Source of the DNA: Adonisia turfae CCMR0081 | GTDB taxonomy: Bacteria; Cyanobacteriota; Cyanobacteriia; Phormidesmidales; Phormidesmidaceae | Length of the DNA stretch: 64,000 bases | Direction: 5' to 3' | NCBI RefSeq assembly: GCF_011009555.1 | Contig: NZ_QXHD01000004.1 | Coordinates: forward strand, 4,230,203-4,294,202 | Part shown: piece by piece, positions 19,288 to 27,599 of the stretch | Layout of the letters: the number at the start of each line of letters is the position of its first letter | Position numbering within the stretch: the first letter of the stretch is position 1 | Position numbers and translations under genes: made by a program | Notes under the pieces: model-generated | What the model saw: only the letters and a program-made list of their open reading frames with translations | What the model was told of the DNA's origin: nothing | Database searches by the model: none

Positions 19288-20040
19288 TTATGCTGATCTT
19301 GTGCCGACTAAAACGGGTTGGAAAAATGGTTCATCCAGCCGAGTGACTGACGTGTAGCCTGCTGCTTCCATTAGCTGCATAAGGCGGGTGGGGGTGATTG
19401 CATAGTAGCGAGAGCGCATAACGTGGGTGTTAGCGATATCAGATTGTCGATTTTCTTCAATGAAGTACATTGACACGTCATAAATCTCGCCTTCAAAGTC
19501 CCATACTTGGAAGACAAAGTAGCGTTTGCCAGCATCTTCACGAACTCCATAAGGTTTGACAAGACCTTGACCTCTTTCTTCTTTGTCATAATCTCGCACG
19601 GTCAGCAGACAACCACCGCCAGTACAAGTACAGGCATACATCTGTTTAAGTGCCTTGAGGATTTCCCCATCACTGAGCAGGTGGGGAATTGAGTTATCGC
19701 AGGAAATAACAACGTCGAACCGGATTTGATGGTGATTATAGGCCTCTCGCATATCGCACACAGAGAAGCTGATATTGAGGTGACGTAATCGCGCTTCTTC
19801 TATTGCCCGTTGAATCTCTTTAGGTGAGAGATCGGAGGCTGTAACGCTATAACCTTTGGCGGCTAGACCGAGGGTTTGTGTGCCAATGCCGCAGGATACG
19901 TCTAGAATATGCTGAGCCTTTTCACCCCAATGGTCATGCATAATGGTGGATAGCTGTGTTGCTTGCGTTTCAACAGCTGTATCCCAATCTTTATAAATAA
20001 TGTGATAAAAAGGCGCGAGGCGATCGTAGAAATCGTTCAT
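19288..20040 (-). CDS. Class I SAM-dependent methyltransferase
   Basis: A 250-residue Rossmann-fold methyltransferase. Motif I is ILDVSCGIGTQTLGLAAKG (about residues 42-60), the acidic motif II residue lies in VTASDLSPKE, and motif IV is VVISCDNSIPHL. The glycine-rich loop binds S-adenosylmethionine. The substrate is unknown; the closest general pattern is that of small-molecule methyltransferases (Methyltransf_11/25). It is divergent from lepB across 133 bases, so a promoter for each should lie there, and it is followed by the AlkD-like gene. Confidence 0.85.
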   Translation of the reverse strand: MNDFYDRLAPFYHIIYKDWDTAVETQATQLSTIMHDHWGEKAQHILDVSCGIGTQTLGLAAKGYSVTASDLSPKEIQRAIEEARLRHLNISFSVCDMREAYNHHQIRFDVVISCDNSIPHLLSDGEILKALKQMYACTCTGGGCLLTVRDYDKEERGQGLVKPYGVREDAGKRYFVFQVWDFEGEIYDVSMYFIEENRQSDIANTHVMRSRYYAITPTRLMQLMEAAGYTSVTRLDEPFFQPVLVGTRSA

Positions 20041-20173
20041 TATGATGACTCACCGTTGCCTAAATTTATTAAATAACGACAGGTTTAACCGTGTACGTTG
20101 TTAGCCTACAACTGGTTGCTATACGTTTGCGCTCCTTGACAGGTTATCGTCAATTTTTACTGATACTTGAAGC

Positions 20174-21265
20174 ATGAAACCATCGTTTCAGTCAAGCCGG
20201 TCAACCCATCTGAACCCTTGGCTAGCCGTGAATTATTCGCTGGTGTTTCCAGGGCTGGGGCAGTTATACAGCGCTTTCTGGTGGAAAGGAATCAGCCTGG
20301 TGCTAATGGCAGTTGTCATGATCGGCTATGCCACATGGTCTATTTTTGGGGCCCATGGCCAAACCATGTGGGGATTTTGGACGATAGGCTGCTTCCTCAT
20401 GGTCTATAGCTTTAGTATTTTGGATGCCTATCGTGGCACTCAACCGGGGTACGCCAGCCGGATTTCAGTACCTCAGGGCAGGTCCGATCCTTGGTATGCC
20501 GTTTTTTTATCACAGCTGTTGCCTGGATTAGGCCATTTGTATCTACAGCAGGCTTTGGCTGGTGGGTTATTTCTTGGTACAGGTCTGCTGACGGCTTGGC
20601 TAGCGAATTCTATTCCCCAGTTGGTGCCCATTCCACCGCTGATTTGGGCACTGAGTTGTTATCACGTGTATGCCAGTTTTCCCCATCGAACCAGGGGTAA
20701 ATCAGGTGCAAACTACCAAGCCAGAGCTGACGCGATCTCACGCCTCGTGATCGGTCTCCTGGTGATCCGGCTATGCTTAGGTTCAATACCAGGCTGGATT
20801 CAACGGGCGGTTGAGCAATGTATTGTCCCAAGTGAGTCCATGGCCCCGACCCTGCAAGTGGGCGATCGTCTTTTTGTACGGCGTGATCAAACGTATCGCC
20901 CTAACATTGGCGACATTATTGTATTTACCCCACCCGATGAGGCCCTGCTCGATCTTCCTGAGCCAGAGACAGCCGAGAATCTACTGTATGTAAAGCGCGT
21001 GATTGGCTTACCGGGTCAGCAAATAACCGTTAAAGAGGGTCGTGTTTATGTCGGCAATCGCCCGCTTACAGAAGCTTACGCTCAAGCAACATCTGCCTAT
21101 GGGTGGGGACCGGAAACCGTGCCCGAAAACAGTTATTTTGTATTGGGCGATAACCGCAACAACAGTCAGGATTCCCATGTCTGGGGATATGTTCCTGAAG
21201 CCAACATTCTAGGGGCAGCCTACAAAATCTACTGGCCACCCAGTCGGGTTCAGCCACTGGGATAG
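20174..21265 (+). CDS. lepB: Signal peptidase I with N-terminal multi-span extension
   Basis: A 363-residue protein. Residues 215-363 are a complete signal peptidase I catalytic domain: the nucleophile Ser222 in PSESMAPTL, the general-base Lys274 in YVKRVIGLPG, and FVLGDNRNNSQDSHVWGYV. It would cleave signal peptides from secreted proteins at the membrane surface. The first ~210 residues are an extra hydrophobic region with two similar halves (FPGLGQLYSAFWWKGISLVL at 25-44 and LPGLGHLYLQQALAGGLFLG at 116-135) and about five membrane segments, then the usual anchoring helix at 190-204. Typical cyanobacterial signal peptidases are about 190-220 residues, so this is a fusion. The ATG at 20174 gives the intact extension in frame. 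Confidence 0.9.
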   Translation: MKPSFQSSRSTHLNPWLAVNYSLVFPGLGQLYSAFWWKGISLVLMAVVMIGYATWSIFGAHGQTMWGFWTIGCFLMVYSFSILDAYRGTQPGYASRISVPQGRSDPWYAVFLSQLLPGLGHLYLQQALAGGLFLGTGLLTAWLANSIPQLVPIPPLIWALSCYHVYASFPHRTRGKSGANYQARADAISRLVIGLLVIRLCLGSIPGWIQRAVEQCIVPSESMAPTLQVGDRLFVRRDQTYRPNIGDIIVFTPPDEALLDLPEPETAENLLYVKRVIGLPGQQITVKEGRVYVGNRPLTEAYAQATSAYGWGPETVPENSYFVLGDNRNNSQDSHVWGYVPEANILGAAYKIYWPPSRVQPLG

Positions 21266-21301
21266 GTGACCGAGCAATCGCTAATTCAAAGCTGAAAAGA
21301 T

Positions 21302-21327
21302 GGGCACCCATAGAAATTGGAGTGCCC
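21302..21327. terminator. Hairpin between convergent lepB and clpC
   Basis: GGGCAC (21302-21307) pairs with GTGCCC (21322-21327); a second small stem, AGTCG-CTAA-CGACT, overlaps the end of clpC at 21346-21359. There is no T-run, so it is a structured spacer that may stop transcription from either side. Confidence 0.4.
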
Positions 21328-21351
21328 TAAGGGCTTAAGGCACCTAAGTCG

Positions 21352-23814
21352 CTAACGACTAACACCCACCAACGCAGGCTGTTTCGCAGACCTAACTACA
21401 ACTCGAGCATCATCATCCAGATCAAAAACAGCCGTATCGCCATCTGTGATCGTTCCTGCCAGCAGGGCTTCAGCCAGGTAATCTTCTACCAAACGAGAGA
21501 TGGCTCGACGCATGGGGCGAGCACCATAGGTTTGGTCATAGCCTTCATTCACCAGGTGCTCCCTAAAGGCATCGGTGAGTTCAAAGGTAATGTTGCGTTC
21601 AGCCAGGCGTCCAGTTACCTGAGCAAGGAGGATATCGGCAATCTGAGCAACCTCCTGCTTGATTAGCTGACGGAAGACGATAATCTCGTCAATACGGTTC
21701 AACAACTCAGGGCGGAAGAACTGCTTCATTTCTTCGTTAACCAAGTTGCGAATATTGTTATAGCGAGACGTCATCTCATCATCGGTACTGAGCTCAAAGC
21801 CCAAACCACCGCCACCTTTCTCAATCACCTTGGAACCAATGTTCGAAGTCATGATGATCAAGGTGTTCTTGAAGCTAACTTTGCGGCCCTTCGCATCATT
21901 TAGGTGACCATCATCCAACAGCTGTAGCAAAATGTTAAAGACATCGGGATGTGCCTTTTCAATTTCATCCAGCAAAATGACAGTGTAAGGCTTACGGCGT
22001 ACGGCCTCGGTTAGCTGTCCGCCTTCGTCATAGCCCACATATCCCGGAGGAGAGCCAATCAGCTTAGACACCGATTGAGGTTCCATAAATTCCGACATAT
22101 CGACGCGAATCATGGCGTCTTCTGCACCAAAGACAGAAGCTGCTAACGCTTTAGCTAACTCAGTTTTACCGACACCCGTGGGACCCGAGAAAATCAGGCT
22201 AGCAATGGGGCGATTGGGGTTACGCATGCCCACACGAGAACGTCGCACCGCCTTAGCAACCGCTTCGACCGCTTCGTTCTGGCCTATTACACGTTCATGC
22301 AGCGTATCTTCCAGATGCAGAATCATGGCAGATTCTGACTCAGACAAGCGGTTAACGGGTACGCCAGTCCAGGAGGACACAATGTCGGCAATGTCTTCAT
22401 TCGTGACCTCAGGATGGGGCGTGCCATTGGGCAATAACTCTGCCAATAGACCCTGTTCCTTAACCCTTAAAGCTGCCACATCATTGAAGGCCTGACTTTC
22501 CAAAAGCTCCATAATTTTGCCCTGCACCTGACGCAGCTCCGTGCGCTTCTCCCCAGCCGGAATTTTCTGTGAGTATCGCAAACGCACCCGTGAGCCGGCT
22601 TCATCAATCAAGTCGATAGCTTTATCAGGCAAGTAACGATCGTTGATGTAGCGATCTGCCAGCGTCGCCGCAGCCTCAAGGGCTTCATCTGTAATGGTTA
22701 GCCGGTGGAACTGTTCGTAACGTCCCCGAATACCGCCCAAAATTTCTAACGTATCTTCGACGGAAGGCGGTGCCACAGTCACTCGCTGAAAACGACGCTC
22801 CAGGGCTGCATCCTTCTCGATGTACTTGCGGTATTCTTCCAGGGTCGTCGCTCCAATGCACTGAAGTTCACCGCGAGCCAGGGCGGGCTTCAGCAGGTTA
22901 GCCGCATCCATGCTGCCTTCTAACGAACCGGCACCGACCAGGGTATGAATTTCATCAATCACTAGAATGATGTTTTGAGCTTCCCGTACTTCAGACATTA
23001 CCTGGTTGAGACGCTCTTCAAAGTCACCCCGGAAGCGGGTACCCGAAACCAGCATTGCCAGGTCAAGACTGATAACGCGACGGTCAAATAACGCCTCAGG
23101 CACATCTTGGTTGACGATGCGCTGGGCTAAACCTTCTGCGATCGCAGTTTTACCTACACCCGGTTCACCTACTAACACGGGGTTATTCTTAGTGCGCCGA
23201 CCCAGAATTTGCACCACCCGCTCAATTTCTTCAAAGCGACCGATGACTGGGTCTAGCTTTCCATTGGCGGCTAGCTCCGTTAAGTCAGTACTAAATTCAG
23301 CCAGGACACCGCTGTTGCGCTTAGAGGCCTGTTCCGGTCGCTCACCATCACGGGAACGACCACCAGCCGTCACCGCCGACACCTCGCCAATGGTGCGAAT
23401 CAACTGTGTACGGACCTGAGTAGGATCTACACCTAAATTAGTCAGGACTCGATAAGCAACGCTTTCTACGTTTTGAGTCAGACTCAGCAGTAAATGCTCT
23501 GGTTCGATGTAGGGATGATCCAGCTTACGTGCCTCTTGGAAAGCCTGCTCAAAAACTTGCTTAACCTTAGGCGTAAAAGGAATTTCAGTAGGCCCGTTAC
23601 CAGATCCACGACCAATAATAGACTCCACTTCAGCACGAGAGTTGGCCAGGTTGACTCCAAAATCACTGAGTACTCGAGCGGCAATGCTAGAGCCTTCCTT
23701 CACAATCCCAAGTAGTAACTGCTCGCTACCAACGAAATTGTGACCCAGGCGTCTTGCCTCTTCCTGAGCTTGCATGATCACCGCAATTGCCGCATTGGTG
23801 AAATGTTCAAACAT
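21352..23814 (-). CDS. clpC: Clp protease ATP-binding subunit ClpC
   Basis: An 820-residue Hsp100 unfoldase. The double Clp_N repeat lies at about 1-150 ([35 protein letters not shown]). The first AAA+ module has Walker [15 protein letters not shown] near 210, a UVR-type middle domain follows near 430, and the second AAA+ module has Walker [15 protein letters not shown] near 545 and Walker [14 protein letters not shown]. The LGF loop for docking to ClpP is present in GGGGLGFEL. With ClpP/ClpR it degrades folded or tagged proteins in the cytosol; in cyanobacteria it is essential. The gene is monocistronic, with a long leader (about 23815-24470). Confidence 0.97.
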   Translation of the reverse strand: MFEHFTNAAIAVIMQAQEEARRLGHNFVGSEQLLLGIVKEGSSIAARVLSDFGVNLANSRAEVESIIGRGSGNGPTEIPFTPKVKQVFEQAFQEARKLDHPYIEPEHLLLSLTQNVESVAYRVLTNLGVDPTQVRTQLIRTIGEVSAVTAGGRSRDGERPEQASKRNSGVLAEFSTDLTELAANGKLDPVIGRFEEIERVVQILGRRTKNNPVLVGEPGVGKTAIAEGLAQRIVNQDVPEALFDRRVISLDLAMLVSGTRFRGDFEERLNQVMSEVREAQNIILVIDEIHTLVGAGSLEGSMDAANLLKPALARGELQCIGATTLEEYRKYIEKDAALERRFQRVTVAPPSVEDTLEILGGIRGRYEQFHRLTITDEALEAAATLADRYINDRYLPDKAIDLIDEAGSRVRLRYSQKIPAGEKRTELRQVQGKIMELLESQAFNDVAALRVKEQGLLAELLPNGTPHPEVTNEDIADIVSSWTGVPVNRLSESESAMILHLEDTLHERVIGQNEAVEAVAKAVRRSRVGMRNPNRPIASLIFSGPTGVGKTELAKALAASVFGAEDAMIRVDMSEFMEPQSVSKLIGSPPGYVGYDEGGQLTEAVRRKPYTVILLDEIEKAHPDVFNILLQLLDDGHLNDAKGRKVSFKNTLIIMTSNIGSKVIEKGGGGLGFELSTDDEMTSRYNNIRNLVNEEMKQFFRPELLNRIDEIIVFRQLIKQEVAQIADILLAQVTGRLAERNITFELTDAFREHLVNEGYDQTYGARPMRRAISRLVEDYLAEALLAGTITDGDTAVFDLDDDARVVVRSAKQPALVGVSR

Positions 23815-24474
23815 ATTTTGTGGACCTCTGCCAGGATATGGAGTCGAAACCTATAAAAGACATTAAGTAATCGGTGTTAACCAAGATTACTCCAGACATT
23901 AAGTTTTTTAACTATGTAATAAAAATATACCCATCTTCGTTGCATCTCGACAGCCTGGAGAGCCGAAGTTGAGAAAGTGGGGTAATCCGTATAGCCCTGT
24001 AGACAACAGATATGGTTTCAGTTTGCCCGAAGGATAAAGGAATTTATAGGTCTATGAATCAACGAAGACCGAATCTCCATATCTATGCAGGGTGGATAAA
24101 AAATTGATAAAGAAATCGCCCCCTCACTGATGTTTGCTCGTGGTCAGCAGGGGGGCATCCGGACGGAATCTATTTAAATTGATTATTTTCTTTCAGCTTA
24201 AAAGAAGAATTCTAGAAAGAATTTATCAAGAGGGCGAGTGGTACGGTGCAATATTCTATCAGCCGTAAAAAATAACCTAAAAAAATCAATCAAGAGGAAA
24301 AACTATCAGACCTAGCAATAAAAACTCAGGGCAAAACCGCCCAGTTATATATCCATTACACGTACACAACTTTCTACGGTCTGTTCATGTCAAATGTTTT
24401 AACAAAGTTTTAGTTTAGAAACTCAATCATGAACCGTCTTTGTGTGGCAGTCTGTCAGCTACTTTTGAGACACC
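23815..24474. other. clpC leader and gene-free spacer
   Basis: 660 bases without a supported gene, between clpC and the small secreted protein, both on the minus strand. It contains direct and inverted repeats close to clpC (23858-23903) and a potential long stem whose arms, ending in AGATATGG and starting with CCATATCT, lie near 24005 and 24077. The promoter of clpC should lie within it. Confidence 0.45.
23858..23903. promoter_or_regulatory. Direct repeats flanking an imperfect palindrome upstream of clpC
   Basis: AGACATTAAG occurs at 23858-23867 and 23894-23903. Between them is a 24-base imperfect palindrome (23867-23890) with outer arms GTAATC/GATTAC and the centre GTTAAC. It lies 44-90 bases upstream of the clpC start codon, a suitable place for a regulator, but no known consensus is matched. 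Confidence 0.35.
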
Positions 24475-24951
24475 CTAGATAACGCCAGCTTGATCGGCAT
24501 GACAAGTTTCTAAAATTCTTTCATCTAGCTCAGATAGGGTATTGATACGAGTAAATCCATCAATACCAAATTCAGGAGCGGCACCACCGGCAGCTAGCGT
24601 CGGCTGAGTCTCAACTGCAAGAGAGTAGGGATGGCTTGTCTGCTCGTAACTGTCCACAACCATTAAGTCTAAACGGGTCGCAGAGATATCACCATGGAAA
24701 CAGTCGAATGAAGAGCTAGGCATGTAAAAAGCACCAACCGTGCGATCGCCAGTTACTTCAAACACCATATAAACTGACCCAGGTTGAGCCGCTGCTGGTT
24801 GTTGACCATATAGATAAACACCGTCGACCAGGGGGGCATTAGATAAAGGACTGGCTAGAGCGCTAGCTGAGCTTAGCAAAGTAGCACCGAGGAAAACGAG
24901 AGCAGACTTGACGAATTTCGGGCAACGGGGGTGAACTGACAAATAAGCCAT
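24475..24951 (-). CDS. Secreted hypothetical protein
   Basis: A 158-residue protein with a signal peptide: KSALVFLGATLLSSASALAS, predicted to be cut after Ala-Leu-Ala. The mature part has VDGVYLYGQQPAAAQPGSVYM, a pattern compatible with a small beta-sandwich, then GAFYMPSSSFDCFHGDI. Two cysteines lie in the mature part (in FDCFHG and ETCHADQ) and could form a disulfide. I do not recognise a named family; similar short exported proteins are common in cyanobacteria. Expected in the periplasm or thylakoid lumen. It has its own promoter region, divergent from the ABC-class ATPase gene. Confidence 0.75.
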   Translation of the reverse strand: MAYLSVHPRCPKFVKSALVFLGATLLSSASALASPLSNAPLVDGVYLYGQQPAAAQPGSVYMVFEVTGDRTVGAFYMPSSSFDCFHGDISATRLDLMVVDSYEQTSHPYSLAVETQPTLAAGGAAPEFGIDGFTRINTLSELDERILETCHADQAGVI

Positions 24952-25032
24952 GGGATACGTGATTACACCTCTTATGTAACTAGTATTGATGAATTTTTGG
25001 GCTAGCTAAGTGATACCTCTAGACATGGCTGA

Positions 25033-25191
25033 TGACGTCTAACACTGGGTCATGTGACTGACGTCACAATGAACTGTATTGCTTGTATTGCAAGACTTAT
25101 ACAGATCTAACGCGGTGAAAATGATCAGCTTTAACCGTAAAATCATGATTGCTTGACGCAAATGCCGTTCACATCCCACCCATGACGTCAC
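25033..25191. promoter_or_regulatory. Three TGACGTC motifs around a divergent promoter region
   Basis: TGACGTC occurs at 25033, and TGACGTCAC at 25059 and 25183, the last overlapping the start codon of the ABC-class ATPase gene. The region separates two divergent genes. The repeated palindromic octamer TGACGTCA is suggestive of an operator; no regulator is identified. Confidence 0.3.
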
Positions 25192-26879
25192 ACAATGCCC
25201 TTAGGCAACAGCTAGAGCAGCTTGATGGACGCAGCTACTCTGCTTACAAACGCCTCAAGGGCAGCTATGACTTCCCTGGGTTTAAGCTCATCCTGGCCCA
25301 TATTCAGGGAGATCCCTTTGCTGCCCCCAGTCGGGTCAGCCTCTGGACCAGTCACCAACACAGTCAATGGCCACAAACCTACTGGCATGACCAAACGCGA
25401 CGCATCGTGCTAGCCGATTTTCTGCATCGGCAAATTCATCAGGCCATCCCCAAAATTCAGCAACGGCGGGGCTCCGGCAAAAGCGGTCGACTGATCATTG
25501 CAGACACTAGCCAGGCTGTTTTGGCGCGCACAGCTGTGCAGGTCACTGCCGAGGGGATAGAGCTGCGCCTGGGGGTGGGTTTACCTGCCTTTGGCCGCAG
25601 AATCGCAGGTCACGCTGTCAGGGATTTGCTAATTCAAGATTTACCGCATCTTGTGGCTACGGCTCTACACTATCAGCCCCAATGGTGTCAGGCTGTGGAG
25701 CAGCATATTGCGACCGTCGAAGATGCCAATGCCCTCAGACAGCAGTTGTCGGCTCAAAACCTCGTAGCTTTTATCGCCAATGGCTCAATTTTACCCAGAC
25801 GTAGCGGTGTCGATTCTCGACCTCTAGCAACAGCCATGCCGTTTAAATCGCCAGGTTCTTTAGAGACTACCCTACCAACCCCCCATGGTGGACCCGTCAC
25901 AGGTCTGGGTATTCCCCAGGGGGTAACGTTAATAGTCGGTGGTGGCTACCATGGCAAATCGACAGTACTCAAAGCCATTGCCCAGGGGGCCTATAATCAT
26001 ATCCCTGGTGACGGTCGTGAACAGGTAGTAGCCAATACAGCCACCGTCAAGATTCGAGCAGAGGATGGTCGCAGTGTGACCGGTGTGGATATTTCGCCGT
26101 TTATTGATCGGCTGCCCCAGGGAATATCCACCCGGTCTTTTAGTACCACTAACGCTAGCGGCAGTACATCCCAAGCCGCCAATATTTTAGAGGCGATTGA
26201 AGCTGGGGTGCAGGTATTGTTGATTGATGAGGATACGGCGGCGACGAATTTGATGATTCGCGATCGCAACATGCAAACGCTCATCGCCAAGGATAAAGAA
26301 CCCATCACCCCATTTATTGATAAGGTCCGACAGCTTTACACCGATCACGGTATTTCTACAGTTTTGGTCATGGGCGGCAGCGGTGACTATTTTGAAGTGG
26401 CTGACCATGTGATTGCCCTGGATAACTATGGGGCTAAGGATGTCACTGCTGAGGCTAAGGCAATTGCGGCTGAGTATCCTAGCGATCGCAAAATAGAAGG
26501 CGGTCAGAACTTTGGCACCATCACCCAACGACACATTCAGCTACCTAAATTTGACACCGATCGCAAACCGGCTAAAGTCAAAACCCAAAGTCTCACCACC
26601 CTAACCATCGGCCAAGAAGATATCGACCTACGCGGCATTGAACAACTCATAGAGCCCAATCAAACCAGAGCCATCGCCCACGCCATTCTCACCTGGCAAC
26701 AGCAAAATCGTTCCCACTCATTAAAAAGTCTCTTAGACGACATCATGGACTGGGTAAACCGAGGAGACTTTGACTCACTCACTCCTTATCCCATGGCCGA
26801 CCTCAGTGAATTTCGTCGCTATGAACTCGCCGCTGTCATTAATCGACTGAGAAATCTCAGGATAATTGCGGATAGATAG
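25182..26879 (+). CDS. ABC-class P-loop ATPase (COG3044 / PF09818-like)
   Basis: About 565 residues from the ATG at 25182; the frame also opens at a TTG (25149). It matches the predicted ATPase of the ABC class: RQQLEQLDGRSYSAYKRLKG at the N-terminus, Walker A GGGYHGKST near residue 262, VDISPFIDRLPQG, the signature-like STTNASGSTSQAANILEAIE, and Walker B VQVLLIDEDTAATN. The protein has no transmembrane segment or transporter partner, so it is a soluble ABC ATPase of unknown role; nucleic-acid-related functions have been suggested from RNA-ligase or Rad50-like fold comparisons. It is single-gene, with no operon partner. Confidence 0.85.
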   Translation: MTSHNALRQQLEQLDGRSYSAYKRLKGSYDFPGFKLILAHIQGDPFAAPSRVSLWTSHQHSQWPQTYWHDQTRRIVLADFLHRQIHQAIPKIQQRRGSGKSGRLIIADTSQAVLARTAVQVTAEGIELRLGVGLPAFGRRIAGHAVRDLLIQDLPHLVATALHYQPQWCQAVEQHIATVEDANALRQQLSAQNLVAFIANGSILPRRSGVDSRPLATAMPFKSPGSLETTLPTPHGGPVTGLGIPQGVTLIVGGGYHGKSTVLKAIAQGAYNHIPGDGREQVVANTATVKIRAEDGRSVTGVDISPFIDRLPQGISTRSFSTTNASGSTSQAANILEAIEAGVQVLLIDEDTAATNLMIRDRNMQTLIAKDKEPITPFIDKVRQLYTDHGISTVLVMGGSGDYFEVADHVIALDNYGAKDVTAEAKAIAAEYPSDRKIEGGQNFGTITQRHIQLPKFDTDRKPAKVKTQSLTTLTIGQEDIDLRGIEQLIEPNQTRAIAHAILTWQQQNRSHSLKSLLDDIMDWVNRGDFDSLTPYPMADLSEFRRYELAAVINRLRNLRIIADR

Positions 26880-27037
26880 ATTTTATCAACTTAGTAGAAA
26901 CACCCATAAACTCTCCTAAAAATGAAATAATTGAAACTTTAGTGAATCGATATTGTTATCGATAGTCAGTGAAGCCAGGTGGGCACGTTTAGCTTGAGAT
27001 AGATGTGTCTTTTTATACCTCTGCCTATACTGGTCAT

Positions 27038-27199
27038 ATGCAACACCCTCAAGACCCCAACCTCGAACAACCACGATTTAGATGGTCCTGGTTTACCCTC
27101 AGCTGCGTTAGTTTATTCTCTGGCTTTTTGTACCTGGCTGTTGTGGATATTACAGCTCCCGTCCAACTGACACAAAACCAAACTGAGCAGCAACCTTAG
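27038..27199 (+). CDS. Small single-span membrane protein
   Basis: A 53-residue frame from the ATG at 27038 (a GTG at 27005 would add 11 residues). A charged, Pro-rich N-terminus (MQHPQDPNLEQPRFRW) precedes one hydrophobic segment (FTLSCVSLFSGFLYLAVV) and a short Gln/Thr-rich tail, so N-in/C-out is likely. A strong hairpin terminator follows at 27237, which supports an expressed unit. Function is unknown. Confidence 0.5.
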   Translation: MQHPQDPNLEQPRFRWSWFTLSCVSLFSGFLYLAVVDITAPVQLTQNQTEQQP

Positions 27200-27236
27200 G
27201 GGCTAAGCACTGATTGATTAAATAAACAATAATCCG

Positions 27237-27272
27237 AAGGGCTCGTTATTTTTAGAAAATGACGAGCCCTTT
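27237..27272 (+). terminator. Strong hairpin after small membrane protein
   Basis: AAGGGCTCGTTATTTT pairs with AAAATGACGAGCCCTT (one G-T wobble) around a 3-base loop (TAG), giving a stem of about 16 pairs. Only a short T-stretch follows on the plus strand. Confidence 0.7.
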
Positions 27273-27297
27273 GAATTTAAACCAGTACAAGATGCCT

Positions 27298-27324
27298 TAT
27301 GGCTACACAAGTATGGCTACACAA
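27298..27324. repeat. 14-base tandem duplication
   Basis: TATGGCTACACAAG at 27298 is followed at once by TATGGCTACACAA. The 27273-27599 spacer otherwise shows no gene. Confidence 0.5.
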
Positions 27325-27599
27325 ATAGAGTAAATTGCTAATTTATTTTTCTACCCAAAGCTAGTAATCAATTTTTTTAGCATCTAGCCAGGGTTTGGCG
27401 CTGATTATGCAAATTTTTATTGCTTAGACTAGATATAACCGATTGCAACGTAGATATTCAGAGAAAATTTAAGCACCTGCGACATTAAAAGCGTCTGAGT
27501 TCAAAAATAGCATTCTCCATATAAAGGGTATTCGATAACCATGGCTGATCTCGCTGCTGCCCCTGGAGTCATATCTTTGACATTCAGAAATTTACCACC

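Noticed and set aside
22112..22495. 127-codon frame opposite clpC
   Set aside because: Antisense shadow of a highly conserved gene.
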